Shown: positions 9,134 through 18,184, counted from the stretch's first letter. The stretch: 64,000 nucleotides of DNA from Tsukamurella paurometabola DSM 20162 (GCF_000092225.1 NC_014158.1:3410001-3474000); one strand, 5' to 3'. The notes: a model not told the origin generated them from the sequence alone. Program-made: numbers and translations.

Positions 9134-10896
9134 GCACCACTCCCCTCGCGGGTTCGCTCCTCTCGGCCCGCGGACGGGCCGAGAGCGGGCGCCGCGGAGC
9201 CGGCATCGTCGCCGACGTGCTCGTCGTGGCCGGCGCGGCGGCCATGATCTGGCTGGTGATCCGAGTGGGCCAGGGCATGGACACCCCGATCGACCTGCAG
9301 CACGCGGACGCCCGCGTCGACACCGATCCCGCGAATCTGCCCTATTACGCGGCCCGATCACTGCTGCGGATGTTCCTCGCCCTCGGCGCGTCGATCGTGT
9401 TCACCTTCGCCTACGCCACCCTGGCCGCCCGTTCCCGGCGGGCACGGGCGGTACTGATGCCGCTTCTCGACGTGTTGCAGTCGGTCCCGATCCTGGGCTT
9501 CCTGTCGATCACGGTGACGCTGTTCATCGCCCTGTTCCCCGGCTCCACGCTGGGCCTGGAGTTGGCCGCGATCTTCGCCATCTTCACCTCACAGGCGTGG
9601 AACATGACCTTCGCGTTCTACCAGTCCCTGATCAGCCAGCCGCGCGATCTCGGCGAGGCGGCCGAGGACATCGGACTGTCGCGATGGCAGCGGTTCTGGC
9701 GGCTCGACGTACCCAGCGGCATGATTCCACTGGTCTGGAACGCGATGATGAGCTTCGGTGGCGGATGGTTCTTCCTCACCGCCTCCGAGGCGGTGTCCGT
9801 GGCGGGGAACGAGTACGCCCTGCCCGGCATCGGCGCCTACGTCGCCTCCGCCTCCGCCGACGGTGATCTGGGCCTGGTCGGCTGGGCGATCGGCACCATG
9901 ATCGTGGTGATCATCGGGGTCAACTTCCTGTTCTGGAGCCCGCTGACGGCGTGGGCCGAGCGGTTCCGCCTGGAGGACTCCGCGACCGGCCGCGAGCCGA
10001 AGTCAGTGGTACTCACCGTGCTGCGCCGCTCGCACGCCGGTGAGGCGTTCGGCCGGCTGATGTCGCCGATCGTTGCGCTCACCGACCGCTTCTTCGGTGT
10101 CTTCGGCCGGTCGGCACCGTCGCACGACGTGACGCCCGCACGACGCCGCGCCGGTGACCTGGCATTCGGGATCGTGGTGGTCGCCGTGGTCGGCTACGGA
10201 CTGTGGCGGGCGGCCGAGACGATCCTGAGCACCTCCGGTATCGCCGAGGTCGGACACGTCTTCCTGCTCGGACTCGCGACCATGGGGCGCGTGGCCCTGG
10301 TGATGCTGTTCGCGACCGTGGTGTGGGTGCCGATCGGCGTGATCATCGGGCTCAACCCGAAGCTGAGCCGGGCGTTGCAACCCGTTATCCAGGTGTTCGC
10401 GAGCTTCCCCGCCAACTTCCTGTTCCCCCTGATCACCGCGGTCCTGATCGCAGGGAACATCCCACTCGATCTCGGCGGCGTCGTCCTGATGGCACTGGGC
10501 ACGCAGTGGTACATCCTGTTCAACGTGATCGCCGCGGCCAGCGCCATCCCCGGTGATCTGCTCGAAGCGGCCGACGATATGAGCCTGCCGCGGTGGATGC
10601 GCTGGCGGTACGTGTTGTTGCCGGGTGTCTTCGCCGGATACGTGACCGGCGGGATCACCGCCGCGGGTGGTGCCTGGAACGCGTCGATCGTGGCCGAGGT
10701 GGTCTCGTACGACGGCCAGACGTATCACGCGTTCGGCTTGGGCGACTACATCGCCGACGCCACTGCGGCGACCGGTCCGGCGCACACCTCGAACCTGTTG
10801 CTCGGGATCAGCGTGATGTGCCTGTTCGTGGTGGGCACCAATGCGCTGCTGTGGCGCCGTCTCTATCGGGTGGCCGAACGCCGCTACTCGCTGTAG
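9130..10896 (+). CDS. ABC transporter, duplicated permease (NitT/TauT-like anion type)
   Basis: 588-residue protein with two binding-protein-dependent permease domains in one chain. Two EAA-loop motifs are visible: EAAEDIGLSRWQRFWRLDVP in the first half and LEAADDMSLPRWMRWRYVLLPG in the second. This corresponds to the duplicated permease component of ABC-type anion systems (COG4986 as I recall it). It overlaps mgtC by 4 bp and is followed by its ATPase gene. No substrate-binding protein gene is in the cluster, so the substrate and even the direction cannot be read from sequence. Confidence 0.85.
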   Translation: MSTTPLAGSLLSARGRAESGRRGAGIVADVLVVAGAAAMIWLVIRVGQGMDTPIDLQHADARVDTDPANLPYYAARSLLRMFLALGASIVFTFAYATLAARSRRARAVLMPLLDVLQSVPILGFLSITVTLFIALFPGSTLGLELAAIFAIFTSQAWNMTFAFYQSLISQPRDLGEAAEDIGLSRWQRFWRLDVPSGMIPLVWNAMMSFGGGWFFLTASEAVSVAGNEYALPGIGAYVASASADGDLGLVGWAIGTMIVVIIGVNFLFWSPLTAWAERFRLEDSATGREPKSVVLTVLRRSHAGEAFGRLMSPIVALTDRFFGVFGRSAPSHDVTPARRRAGDLAFGIVVVAVVGYGLWRAAETILSTSGIAEVGHVFLLGLATMGRVALVMLFATVVWVPIGVIIGLNPKLSRALQPVIQVFASFPANFLFPLITAVLIAGNIPLDLGGVVLMALGTQWYILFNVIAAASAIPGDLLEAADDMSLPRWMRWRYVLLPGVFAGYVTGGITAAGGAWNASIVAEVVSYDGQTYHAFGLGDYIADATAATGPAHTSNLLLGISVMCLFVVGTNALLWRRLYRVAERRYSL

Positions 10897-10943
10897 CACC
10901 GACCCCTTATTACTAGTAGCCCTTTCCCTCAGGAGTACCGCCC

Positions 10944-12266
10944 ATGACCACCGTCACCCGGCCCGGCGCCGCACCGCTGATCCGCCTCGCGGACCTCACC
11001 AAGAGTTTCGAGGGCGCCGCCGGCGATACCCTCACCGTTCTCGACGATATCGACCTGACCATCGGCGACGGTGAGATCGTCGCGCTGCTGGGCCGCTCGG
11101 GATCAGGCAAGTCCACCCTGCTGCGCATCATCGCCGGACTCATTCCGCCCTCCTCGGGCACGGTCGAGGCCGCCGGTGCGCCGCTGCGGGGGCCGAACCC
11201 GGGGACCGCGATGGTCTTCCAGTCCTTCGCCCTGATGCCCTGGTTGACGGTCCAGGACAACGTGGAACTGGGACTGGCCGCGCGGAACGTCCCGCGGGAG
11301 GAACGCGAGGCCCGCGCCATCGCGGCGATCGACACCATCGGCCTCGACGGCTTCGAGTCCGCGTACCCGCGGGAGTTGTCCGGCGGTATGCGCCAGCGCG
11401 TCGGTTTCGCACGCGCGCTCGTGGTGCAGCCCGATCTGCTGCTCATGGACGAGCCGTTCTCCGCGCTCGACGTTCTGACCGCCGAGAACCTGCGCGGTGA
11501 GCTCATCGAGCTGTGGGCGCAGGACGACTTCCCGATCCGCAGCGTGTGCATCGTGACGCACAACATCGAGGAGGCGGTGCTGCTCGCCGACCGGGTGGTC
11601 GTCCTCGGTTCGAAGCCCGGCCGGATCGTGCACGAAGCCCGCATCGCGCTGCCGCGCCCGCGCAACCGCGCCTCCGCCGAGTTCGAGGCGATCGTCGACG
11701 AGCTGTACGAGGCGCTCACCGGGCGCACCGCCGAGATCGAGCACGCACCCGACCCGGGTGAGGCCACACCGGTGAGCCGCCCCCTGCCGGACGCCACCGT
11801 CGGCGGATTGGCCGGTCTGGTCGAACTGGTGCACATGCACCACGACCACGCCGATCTGCCCGACCTCGCTGCCGACCTCAACTTCGAGCTCGACGACATC
11901 ATGCCGCTGGTCGACGCCGCGGCGATGCTCGGTTTCGTCGAGGTCGCCGGGAACGACATCAGCATCACCGAGGAGGGACTCACCTTCGTCGAGGTGCCGC
12001 TGTCGGAGGCCTCCGATGTCTTCGCCCGGCAAGCCGCGCATCGCGCGCCGCTGGTGCGCACGGTGCTGCGAGCACTGCGGAGTACGAGCGACGGTGCGCT
12101 GCGTCTGGGCTTCTTCCTGGACCTGCTGCGCCGCGGGTTCGGCCCTGAGGACGCGGAACGGCAGATGCGGATCGCGATCGACTGGGGCCGGTACGGCAGC
12201 CTCTACGACTACGACGCCGATGACGACCGGATCCGGCTCGATCCGAAGGCCGAGACCGTATTGTGA
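10944..12266 (+). CDS. ABC transporter ATPase with C-terminal AAA-associated domain
   Basis: 440-residue ATPase. Walker A GRSGSGKST is at residues 50-58, the signature ELSGGMRQRVGFARAL follows, and Walker B reads LLLMDEPFSALD. The N-terminal 250 residues are NitT/TauT-type. About residues 275-440 form an extra domain (LVELVHMHHDHADLPDLAADL onward), matching the AAA-associated C-terminal domain found with duplicated-permease systems. SD CAGGAG precedes ATG 10944. It is the third gene of the mgtC-permease-ATPase unit. The C-terminal domain may sense a ligand or regulate the ATPase (inference). Confidence 0.88.
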   Translation: MTTVTRPGAAPLIRLADLTKSFEGAAGDTLTVLDDIDLTIGDGEIVALLGRSGSGKSTLLRIIAGLIPPSSGTVEAAGAPLRGPNPGTAMVFQSFALMPWLTVQDNVELGLAARNVPREEREARAIAAIDTIGLDGFESAYPRELSGGMRQRVGFARALVVQPDLLLMDEPFSALDVLTAENLRGELIELWAQDDFPIRSVCIVTHNIEEAVLLADRVVVLGSKPGRIVHEARIALPRPRNRASAEFEAIVDELYEALTGRTAEIEHAPDPGEATPVSRPLPDATVGGLAGLVELVHMHHDHADLPDLAADLNFELDDIMPLVDAAAMLGFVEVAGNDISITEEGLTFVEVPLSEASDVFARQAAHRAPLVRTVLRALRSTSDGALRLGFFLDLLRRGFGPEDAERQMRIAIDWGRYGSLYDYDADDDRIRLDPKAETVL

Positions 12267-12302
12267 CCGAAGCCACATTCCGACACTCGGATAGGCAATA
12301 GG

Positions 12303-12331
12303 TTGTCTCGTCGCAATCATTTCGTTATCGT
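12303..12331 (+). promoter_or_regulatory. Candidate housekeeping promoter for the M23 peptidase gene
   Basis: -35 TTGTCT (12303-12308), 17-nt spacer, -10 TATCGT (12326-12331), in the AT-richer gap after the ABC ATPase gene. Prediction from motif and spacing only. Confidence 0.45.
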
Positions 12332-12427
12332 CGACGGGACGCGGATCACGAAGCGGTCACGATGGAGACATCGCCCGGTCACTTCGAGGTCGTTGACAAG
12401 CGGTTTCACGAGCGGAGTAGGGCGAGT

Positions 12428-13450
12428 ATGACACGGAGTCGCGAGGAAGCCGGCGAGGTGCGTTTCAGCAGCTCCACGCAGGTTCTCGACAATGAGTCGA
12501 TCACCGCGATCATTCCACTCGATGAGATCGAAGCCCGGCTCGAGGCCGCCTACGCGGAGAGCTGGGCCGACGCGCCCGAGGGCGAGTCCGCCCTCGGCTA
12601 CCGCCCCACGCATTCGGAGCTCACCCAGGATCTGATGATCCCGGAGGTGCTGTTCACCGGCACCCCGCGGTTCGACGCCCCGGTCGAGGATGACGAGGAC
12701 ACCGCGCTCCTCGCCCCGGCCCCGGAAGCCGCCCCCGAGTTCGTCCCGGCGACGGCGCCCGTCCGCAAGGGCGGTAAGCACCGCGTCGCGGCCCCGCCGC
12801 ACGCGCTCAAGGGACGCGCGGCGCTGATCGCGCTCGCCGCCGGCGCCAGCGTCGCCGGTGCCGCCGTCGCATCGTCGTCGACCGATGGACCGACCACCTC
12901 GCAGCAGCCCGTCGTGCCCCCGGCCGGCGGACCCGAGTCCAACATCGCGCGCCAGGCCCCGGTACCGGCCGCGCAGGACATGGACCAGTTCTCCGCCGCC
13001 CTCGGTGCCGGTAAGGCTCGCAAGGACGACGACGACCGCAAGGTCATCGACTCGATGCGCCCGAAGGTCACGCTGCCCGTGGTCGGCGCCACCCTGACGT
13101 CCAACTTCGGCACCCGCTGGGGCGCTATGCACGGTGGTCTCGACCTCGCCGCGCCGCTCGGCACCCCACTGTTCGCCGCCTCGGACGGTGTCGTCACCGA
13201 CGCCGGCCCGGCACAGGGCTTCGGCATCTGGATCAAGATCCGCCTCTCCGACGGCACCGTGCTGGTCTACGGCCACATGTACAACGTGAACGTCCAGGCC
13301 GGCCAGCAGGTCAAGGCCGGCGATCTGATCAGCTGGGTGGGCAATAACGGCTACTCCACCGGCCCGCACGTGCACTTCGAGGTGCACTCGGCCGCCGGCG
13401 CGAAGCTCGACCCGCAACGCTGGCTCGCCGAGCGCGGCGTCAACGTCTAA
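12428..13450 (+). CDS. M23-family (LytM-type) cell-wall metallopeptidase, membrane-anchored
   Basis: 340 residues from ATG 12428, which has GGAG/AGGGCGAG upstream; an in-frame ATG at 12362 lacks a ribosome site. An acidic N-terminal region is followed by a hydrophobic segment (ALIALAAGASVAGAAVASS) that could be a signal anchor. The C-terminal M23 domain has Zn-site motifs HGGLD, GHMYN and HVHFEVH. It would cleave peptidoglycan cross-bridges outside the membrane. It is convergent with uvrD1; Mtb has the M23 gene Rv0950c next to uvrD1 (Rv0949), so this is its positional counterpart. Confidence 0.88.
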   Translation: MTRSREEAGEVRFSSSTQVLDNESITAIIPLDEIEARLEAAYAESWADAPEGESALGYRPTHSELTQDLMIPEVLFTGTPRFDAPVEDDEDTALLAPAPEAAPEFVPATAPVRKGGKHRVAAPPHALKGRAALIALAAGASVAGAAVASSSTDGPTTSQQPVVPPAGGPESNIARQAPVPAAQDMDQFSAALGAGKARKDDDDRKVIDSMRPKVTLPVVGATLTSNFGTRWGAMHGGLDLAAPLGTPLFAASDGVVTDAGPAQGFGIWIKIRLSDGTVLVYGHMYNVNVQAGQQVKAGDLISWVGNNGYSTGPHVHFEVHSAAGAKLDPQRWLAERGVNV

Positions 13451-13469
13451 CCGCGCAGCAGACTTTCAT

Positions 13470-13501
13470 CAGGCGCCCCGGGAATTCTCCCGGGGCGCCT
13501 G
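13470..13501. terminator. Bidirectional terminator between M23 gene and uvrD1
   Basis: Perfect 14-bp GC-rich stem CAGGCGCCCCGGGA / TCCCGGGGCGCCTG with an ATTC loop, between convergent genes. There is no clear T-tract, as is common in actinobacteria. Confidence 0.8.
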
Positions 13502-13513
13502 ACTATTCGGTAG

Positions 13514-15922
13514 CTAGAGCTTCTCCATCGGCAGACCGCCGAAGGTCATCAGGGTGACGGTGCCGGCGGTGCCGAAATCGAAGGTGACCCGCTCCAGCGG
13601 TCCCGCGCCCTGGATCGCGGTCACGGTGCCGAGACCGAACGAGTCGTGCGAGACCCGGTCGCCGATCACCAGCGATAGCTTGTTGGCCCGTCGCGTGGGT
13701 TTCGGTGACTTCTTGCTCTTCCATGCCGCATCGGAGCCGCCGCGCTTCTCCCCCCAGGTGCGCTGGCCACCCCAGGACTCGCGATCGCCGCCGAATATCC
13801 CACGGGAGCCGCCGAACTGGGTGCGCTGCGGTTCGAGCCGGCGCCAGTCGATGAGGTGCTGCGGGATCTCGGCGAGGAACCGCGATTCCGGGTTCTGCAT
13901 GGGATCGCCCCAGGTGGAACGGATCATCGCGCGGGAGACGTACAGCCGCTCGCGAGCGCGCGTGATGCCCACGTAGGCGAGCCGGCGTTCCTCCGCCAGT
14001 TCGTTCTCGTCGCCCAGGGCACGCATATGCGGGAACTGGCCGTCCTCCCAGCCGGTGACGAACACGACCGGGAACTCCAGCCCCTTCGCGGTGTGCAGGG
14101 TCATCAGGGTGACCACACCGGCATCGTCGTCGGGCACCTGGTCGGCGTCGGCCACCAGCGAAACCCGTTCGAGGAACGCGGCCAGCGAACCGGGTTCGGG
14201 CGCCCCCTCGTCGGCGACCACATCCGTGAAGTCCTGCGCGGAGAACTCCCGTGCCACGCTGATGAGTTCCTCGATGTTATCCAGCCGCGCACCGTCCTGC
14301 GGATCGGACGACCCCTCCAGTTCGGCGCGGTAACCGGTCTTCTCGACCACGGCGTCGAGCAGGTCGCCGATATCGGATTCGTCGTCGTCGGCGATCCGGC
14401 GCAATTCGGTCATGAGACCGGAGAACGTGGCGATCGCGTTGCGCGAGCGCGGATTGAGCATCGCGACGCCGCCCTCGACGGCGTCCGCGATCGCGCCACC
14501 GAAGTTGGTGCCGTGGTTCTCGGCGTGCACCGTGAGGCAGGCCTGGGCGCGGTCACCGATGCCGCGGCGCGGCGTGTTGACGATGCGCTGCAGGCTGACG
14601 GTGTCGTTCGGGTTGTCGATGGCGCGCAGGTAGGCGACCAGATCGCGGACCTCCTTGCGCTCGTAGAAGCGCACGCCGCCGACCACCTTGTAGGGCACGC
14701 CGTGACGGATGAAGACCTCTTCGAGCACCCGGGCGGCGGTATTGGTGCGGTAGAAGACCGCGACGTCGCTGTATTTGATCCCGTTGTCGGAGAGCGCATC
14801 GATCTCGGAGACCACGAAGCTGGCCTCGTCGTGCTCGTTGTCGGCCACGTAGCCGGTGATGAGCGCCCCGTCTCCCTGGTCCGTCCACAGCTTCTTCTCG
14901 CGGCGGCCGGCATTGCGGGAGATGACCGCGTTGGCGGCCGAGAGGATGGTCTGAGTGGATCGGTAGTTCTGCTCCAGCAGAATGGTTTCCGCGTTGGGGA
15001 AATCGCGCTCGAATTCCTCGATGTTGCGGATCGTGGCGCCGCGGAAAGCGTAGATCGACTGATCCGCGTCGCCCACCACGCAGAGTTCACTGGGGGTGAC
15101 GCCGTCCTCGTCCTCCTCCAGGCCGACCAGCTCGCGCACCAGGATGTACTGGGCGTGGTTGGTGTCCTGGTACTCATCGACGAGCACGTGGCGGAACCGG
15201 CGGCGGTAGTACTGCGCCACATTAGGGTGGGACTGCAGCAGGCCCACGGTCTCGCCGATCAGGTCGTCGAAGTCGAAGGCGTTCGCGCTGCGCAGCCGGG
15301 CCTGATAGGTGCCGAACACCTCGGCGACGGTGACCGCGAAGGGTTCGCCGGTCTTCGCGGCATCGGCCGCCGCATCCTCCGGGCCGATGAGTTCGTTCTT
15401 GAGGTTCGAGATCTGGGTGGCGAGGGCACGGGGCGCGAACTTCTTCGCATCCAACCCCATCTCCTTGACGATCATGGTGAGCAGGCGCCGCGAATCGTCG
15501 GCGTCGTAGATGGAGAAGTTGGAGTTCATGCCCGGCAGCAGGCCTGCCTGTGCCCGCAGGATCCGCACGCAGGTGGAGTGGAACGTGGAGACCCACATGG
15601 TGTTGGCACGCGGGCCGATGAGCTGGGCCACGCGCTCACGCATTTCGGCGGCGGCCTTGTTGGTGAAGGTGATAGCGAGGATCTGGCCGGGATGCATGCC
15701 CCGGGCGCGCAGCAGATAGGCGATCCGGCGGGTGAGCACCGCGGTCTTGCCGGAGCCGGCGCCCGCGACGATGAGCAGCGGCGAGCCCTCGTGCAGCACC
15801 GCGGCCTTCTGCTGGGGGTTCAGCCCCTCCAGCAGCTCCTGCCCTCGTTCCTGCTTCTCCTCCGGGCGGGAGAAGGGCCTGCGCTGGCGGAGTCCTGACT
15901 GCTGCGGTGCTGCTTCATTCAT
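13514..15922 (-). CDS. uvrD1: ATP-dependent DNA helicase UvrD1/PcrA
   Basis: 802-residue superfamily 1A helicase. Motifs in order: Q-motif LNPQQKAAV, Walker A AGAGSGKT near residues 54-60, Ia ITFTNKAA, II VDEYQDTN, III VVGDADQSIYAFRGA, IV EQNYRST, V TAKGLEF, VI YVGITRARERLYV. The C-terminal segment after about residue 735 (IGDRVSHDSFGLGTVTAIQG) is the Tudor-like domain that in Mtb UvrD1 contacts Ku and RNA polymerase. It acts in nucleotide-excision repair. Length is usual. Confidence 0.95.
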   Translation of the reverse strand: MNEAAPQQSGLRQRRPFSRPEEKQERGQELLEGLNPQQKAAVLHEGSPLLIVAGAGSGKTAVLTRRIAYLLRARGMHPGQILAITFTNKAAAEMRERVAQLIGPRANTMWVSTFHSTCVRILRAQAGLLPGMNSNFSIYDADDSRRLLTMIVKEMGLDAKKFAPRALATQISNLKNELIGPEDAAADAAKTGEPFAVTVAEVFGTYQARLRSANAFDFDDLIGETVGLLQSHPNVAQYYRRRFRHVLVDEYQDTNHAQYILVRELVGLEEDEDGVTPSELCVVGDADQSIYAFRGATIRNIEEFERDFPNAETILLEQNYRSTQTILSAANAVISRNAGRREKKLWTDQGDGALITGYVADNEHDEASFVVSEIDALSDNGIKYSDVAVFYRTNTAARVLEEVFIRHGVPYKVVGGVRFYERKEVRDLVAYLRAIDNPNDTVSLQRIVNTPRRGIGDRAQACLTVHAENHGTNFGGAIADAVEGGVAMLNPRSRNAIATFSGLMTELRRIADDDESDIGDLLDAVVEKTGYRAELEGSSDPQDGARLDNIEELISVAREFSAQDFTDVVADEGAPEPGSLAAFLERVSLVADADQVPDDDAGVVTLMTLHTAKGLEFPVVFVTGWEDGQFPHMRALGDENELAEERRLAYVGITRARERLYVSRAMIRSTWGDPMQNPESRFLAEIPQHLIDWRRLEPQRTQFGGSRGIFGGDRESWGGQRTWGEKRGGSDAAWKSKKSPKPTRRANKLSLVIGDRVSHDSFGLGTVTAIQGAGPLERVTFDFGTAGTVTLMTFGGLPMEKL

Positions 15923-15994
15923 CTCCCATCCAGCCTAGCCGCCGGGTCCTACAGGTTCCGGCTGCGACTCCACCCGCGACGTGGAACGGTGGTG

Positions 15995-16168
15995 TTACCC
16001 CGGAACCGGCCAGAGGGGCTGCGGGTAGGACCACGCGGCGAGGGTGCGGTCACCGTCCTTCGGGGAACCGAAGATCGCGTTGGTCGCGAGGCCGTTGGCC
16101 AGCAGGGCGAGCACGAGGAGCAGCACCGCACCGCCGATCTTCGCGCCATCTCGCAACCGCGTATTCAC
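15995..16168 (-). CDS. Small single-pass membrane protein, 57 aa, hypothetical
   Basis: Frame from GTG 16168 (or GTG 16171) to TAA 15995. It has a basic start, VNTRLRDGAKIGG, one hydrophobic segment AVLLLVLALLANGLA, then a short hydrophilic tail ending PQPLWPVPG. A TAGTTT -10 box (16175-16180) lies 6 nt before GTG 16168, the leaderless arrangement common in this window, and an in-frame TAG just upstream limits the N-terminus. It follows the large secreted-protein gene on the same strand, beyond a strong inverted repeat. I recognise no family; codon third positions are GC-rich as expected of a real gene. Confidence 0.45.
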   Translation of the reverse strand: MNTRLRDGAKIGGAVLLLVLALLANGLATNAIFGSPKDGDRTLAAWSYPQPLWPVPG

Positions 16169-16200
16169 CACATCAAACTAGCGCAGCCTGTGCGACCCGG

Positions 16201-16271
16201 CGCGAAACTGCGCCCCAGCGGGGAGCCGTCGACACTATGGTCGCGGCCGCCCGCTGGGGCGCAGTTTCGCG
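16201..16271. repeat. 22-bp perfect inverted repeat, likely strong terminator hairpin
   Basis: Left arm 16201-16222 (begins CGCGAAACTGCGCCCCAG) and right arm 16250-16271 are exact reverse complements, separated by 27 nt. It starts 8 bp beyond the stop of the secreted repeat protein, so termination of that gene is the simple reading. The arms are unusually long for a terminator and the spacer is large; a mobile or REP-like element is the alternative. Confidence 0.75.
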
Positions 16272-16278
16272 AAATGAA

Positions 16279-18102
16279 TCAGGCGGCGGCCGCGGTCTCC
16301 ACCGCCGAGCCGGCCTCAGAGCCCGACTCGGAGCCGGCGTCGGAGCCCGCGCTGGAGCCCGAATCCGTGTCACCGCCGGCGGAGGGCGATCCGGTGCCGG
16401 GAGTCTCGGGGGTCTCCGTCTTCGGCGCCTCAGCAGTGGGCGTCTCGGCGGAGGGCGTCCCGGTCGAAGGCGTCTCGACTGAGGGCGTCTCGGCGGAAGG
16501 CGTGCCGGTCGAAGGCGACCCCGTCGAGGGTGTCTCGGCGGGCGTCCCGGTCGAAGGGGACCCCGTCGAGGGCACCTCTGCCTTCGGAGTGTCCACAACC
16601 GGGCTCGACCCCGTCGACACCGCGACCTCGGACTTCGCGGTATCGGCGAGAACGTCGGTGGAGGCCACCGCGGTCACGGAGTCGGACGACTTCGCGGCCG
16701 GCGCCTTGCCGGTCACGCCGTCAATGAACGACTTGGTGACGTCGAGCAGAGCGGGGAGCAAGCCCGGGGAGAACATCTCGCCGGGCGCGAAGATGCCGTT
16801 GACCGCGGTCCCGACGGTAGCGGCGATGCCGGCCGAAAGTGCCTGCAGCGCACCGAAGGCATCGCCCGCGAGCACTGCCTTCCCCACCTTCTCCAGCGCC
16901 GCGAGCGGCACCGCACCGAGATCCTTGGTGTAGTTGTATGCGCCGAGGGTGAGCCGCAGCAGGTCGCCCGAGGCGTTCTCCAAGCCCTTACCCAGCGGAC
17001 CGAGGAACGGGTTGAGCACGGTCCCGGTCTCCAGGATCCCGGCCCCCAGCCCCAGAACGGCGGCACCGATCACACCGTGGATCTTGGTGTAGCTGAATGC
17101 CAATTCACCCTTGGGCAGGTTCTTGGTGAGCACCTCGATGAGCGAGGGCAGTCCGTACTCGCCGGTGAGCCCGGTGAACACGGTGGTGAGGGTGTTCTGC
17201 CAGATCGCGCCGATCTGCTGCAACTGCGGAAGCCCGGGGAATGCCGGCAGCGCCGCCGGGCCCGCGGCCCGCGCCGGATCGGCCGCGACGAAGGAGACCG
17301 TGGTGCCGTCCTTGGTAGCGAAGGGCCCCTTCGTCGCCCACTCGGATCCGGCCAGCCCGGAGAGGATCGCGGGCACCAGCCCGACGAGCCCCTTGGCAAC
17401 GCCGTACTCGCCGAACACCGCGTCGACGGCGAACGTGCCGATCTTGCCCGCAGCACCGACCAGCGCGTTGAGCGCCCCGAAGGGATCACCCACGGCCAAG
17501 GCCTTACCGGCGGCGCCGATCCCGTCGAGCACGAGAGCGGGGAAGTTGACGAAGGTCGAGATCGGCGGCAGCACCAGGCCGATGATCGGAATCAGCGCCG
17601 CCTGGAAGGCGTCGGCGAGTGGGCCGATCTGGGGGCCGAGCTGGTTCATGATCGGTGTCATCCCGTTGAGCAGGGCGCCGAGCAGCGGCCCCGTCAGGGT
17701 GTTGGCGATCTCCTGCCAGGCGTCGCCGAGCTTGCCCGTCGCGATTAGCGCCTGCGCCTTCTCGAGCGCCTTCGGTAGGTCGGCGCTGATGCTGGAGAAG
17801 ATCTGCTGCGCACCGTCGGCGAGCGCGCCGCCGATCACCGTGACATTGCCGACCTGGTTCTGCACCAGCTTGATCACGCCGGTGAGCGGATCGGTGATGA
17901 AGGCGACCCCGGATGCGGTGGCCCAGTTCGCCAGCGCGCTCGCCGCTCCCCCGATGTCTTTGACGATCGGCGGGAGGGACGGTGCGGTGATCCCGGCCGC
18001 CGACGCGGTCATCGGTACGACGGCCAGGGTCGCCGCGGTGACCATCGCGACGCCGGCGCCGGCGTAGCGCGTGGAGACGAGGTTTTGACCTGCAACATTC
18101 AT
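16279..18102 (-). CDS. Secreted Ala/Leu-rich protein with Thr/Pro/Ser repeat tail (possible outer-membrane/GjpA-like)
   Basis: 607 residues from ATG 18102, which has GAAGGG about 8 nt upstream; the frame is open to 18546 but without signals. A signal peptide (MNVAGQNLVSTRYAGAGVAM to MTASA) is clear. The body has related hydrophobic blocks, e.g. GDPFGALNALVGAAGKIG and GDAFGALQALSAGIAATVG, each following GKAL/GKAV, suggesting internal duplication. The last 120 residues are a low-complexity tail of TP/TG pentads (ETPSTGSPSTG). The composition recalls Gordonia/Mycobacterium GjpA-type porins, but I cannot establish homology. A separate transcription unit with its own regulatory region at 18185-18240. 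Confidence 0.7.
   Translation of the reverse strand: MNVAGQNLVSTRYAGAGVAMVTAATLAVVPMTASAAGITAPSLPPIVKDIGGAASALANWATASGVAFITDPLTGVIKLVQNQVGNVTVIGGALADGAQQIFSSISADLPKALEKAQALIATGKLGDAWQEIANTLTGPLLGALLNGMTPIMNQLGPQIGPLADAFQAALIPIIGLVLPPISTFVNFPALVLDGIGAAGKALAVGDPFGALNALVGAAGKIGTFAVDAVFGEYGVAKGLVGLVPAILSGLAGSEWATKGPFATKDGTTVSFVAADPARAAGPAALPAFPGLPQLQQIGAIWQNTLTTVFTGLTGEYGLPSLIEVLTKNLPKGELAFSYTKIHGVIGAAVLGLGAGILETGTVLNPFLGPLGKGLENASGDLLRLTLGAYNYTKDLGAVPLAALEKVGKAVLAGDAFGALQALSAGIAATVGTAVNGIFAPGEMFSPGLLPALLDVTKSFIDGVTGKAPAAKSSDSVTAVASTDVLADTAKSEVAVSTGSSPVVDTPKAEVPSTGSPSTGTPAETPSTGSPSTGTPSAETPSVETPSTGTPSAETPTAEAPKTETPETPGTGSPSAGGDTDSGSSAGSDAGSESGSEAGSAVETAAAA
16439..16570. repeat. 15-bp coding tandem repeat (VNTR-like) in the secreted protein tail
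   Basis: Eight degenerate 15-bp units and one 12-bp unit, each beginning GGCG/GGTG/GGGG (e.g. GGCGTCTCGGCGGAG, GGCGTCCCGGTCGAA). Unit length is a multiple of three, so number changes would keep the frame. Encodes the pentapeptide repeats of the C-terminal tail. Confidence 0.8.
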
Positions 18103-18184
18103 GAACAAGCCCTTCGAAGGAGAGGTGATGCCGATCACAGAGGAATCGGACATCGCGAAAATATCCCCGTCGTGGTTCTTTCGG

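Noticed and set aside
13856-15898. 680-codon open frame on the plus strand
   Set aside because: Antisense shadow of uvrD1, which has all helicase motifs.
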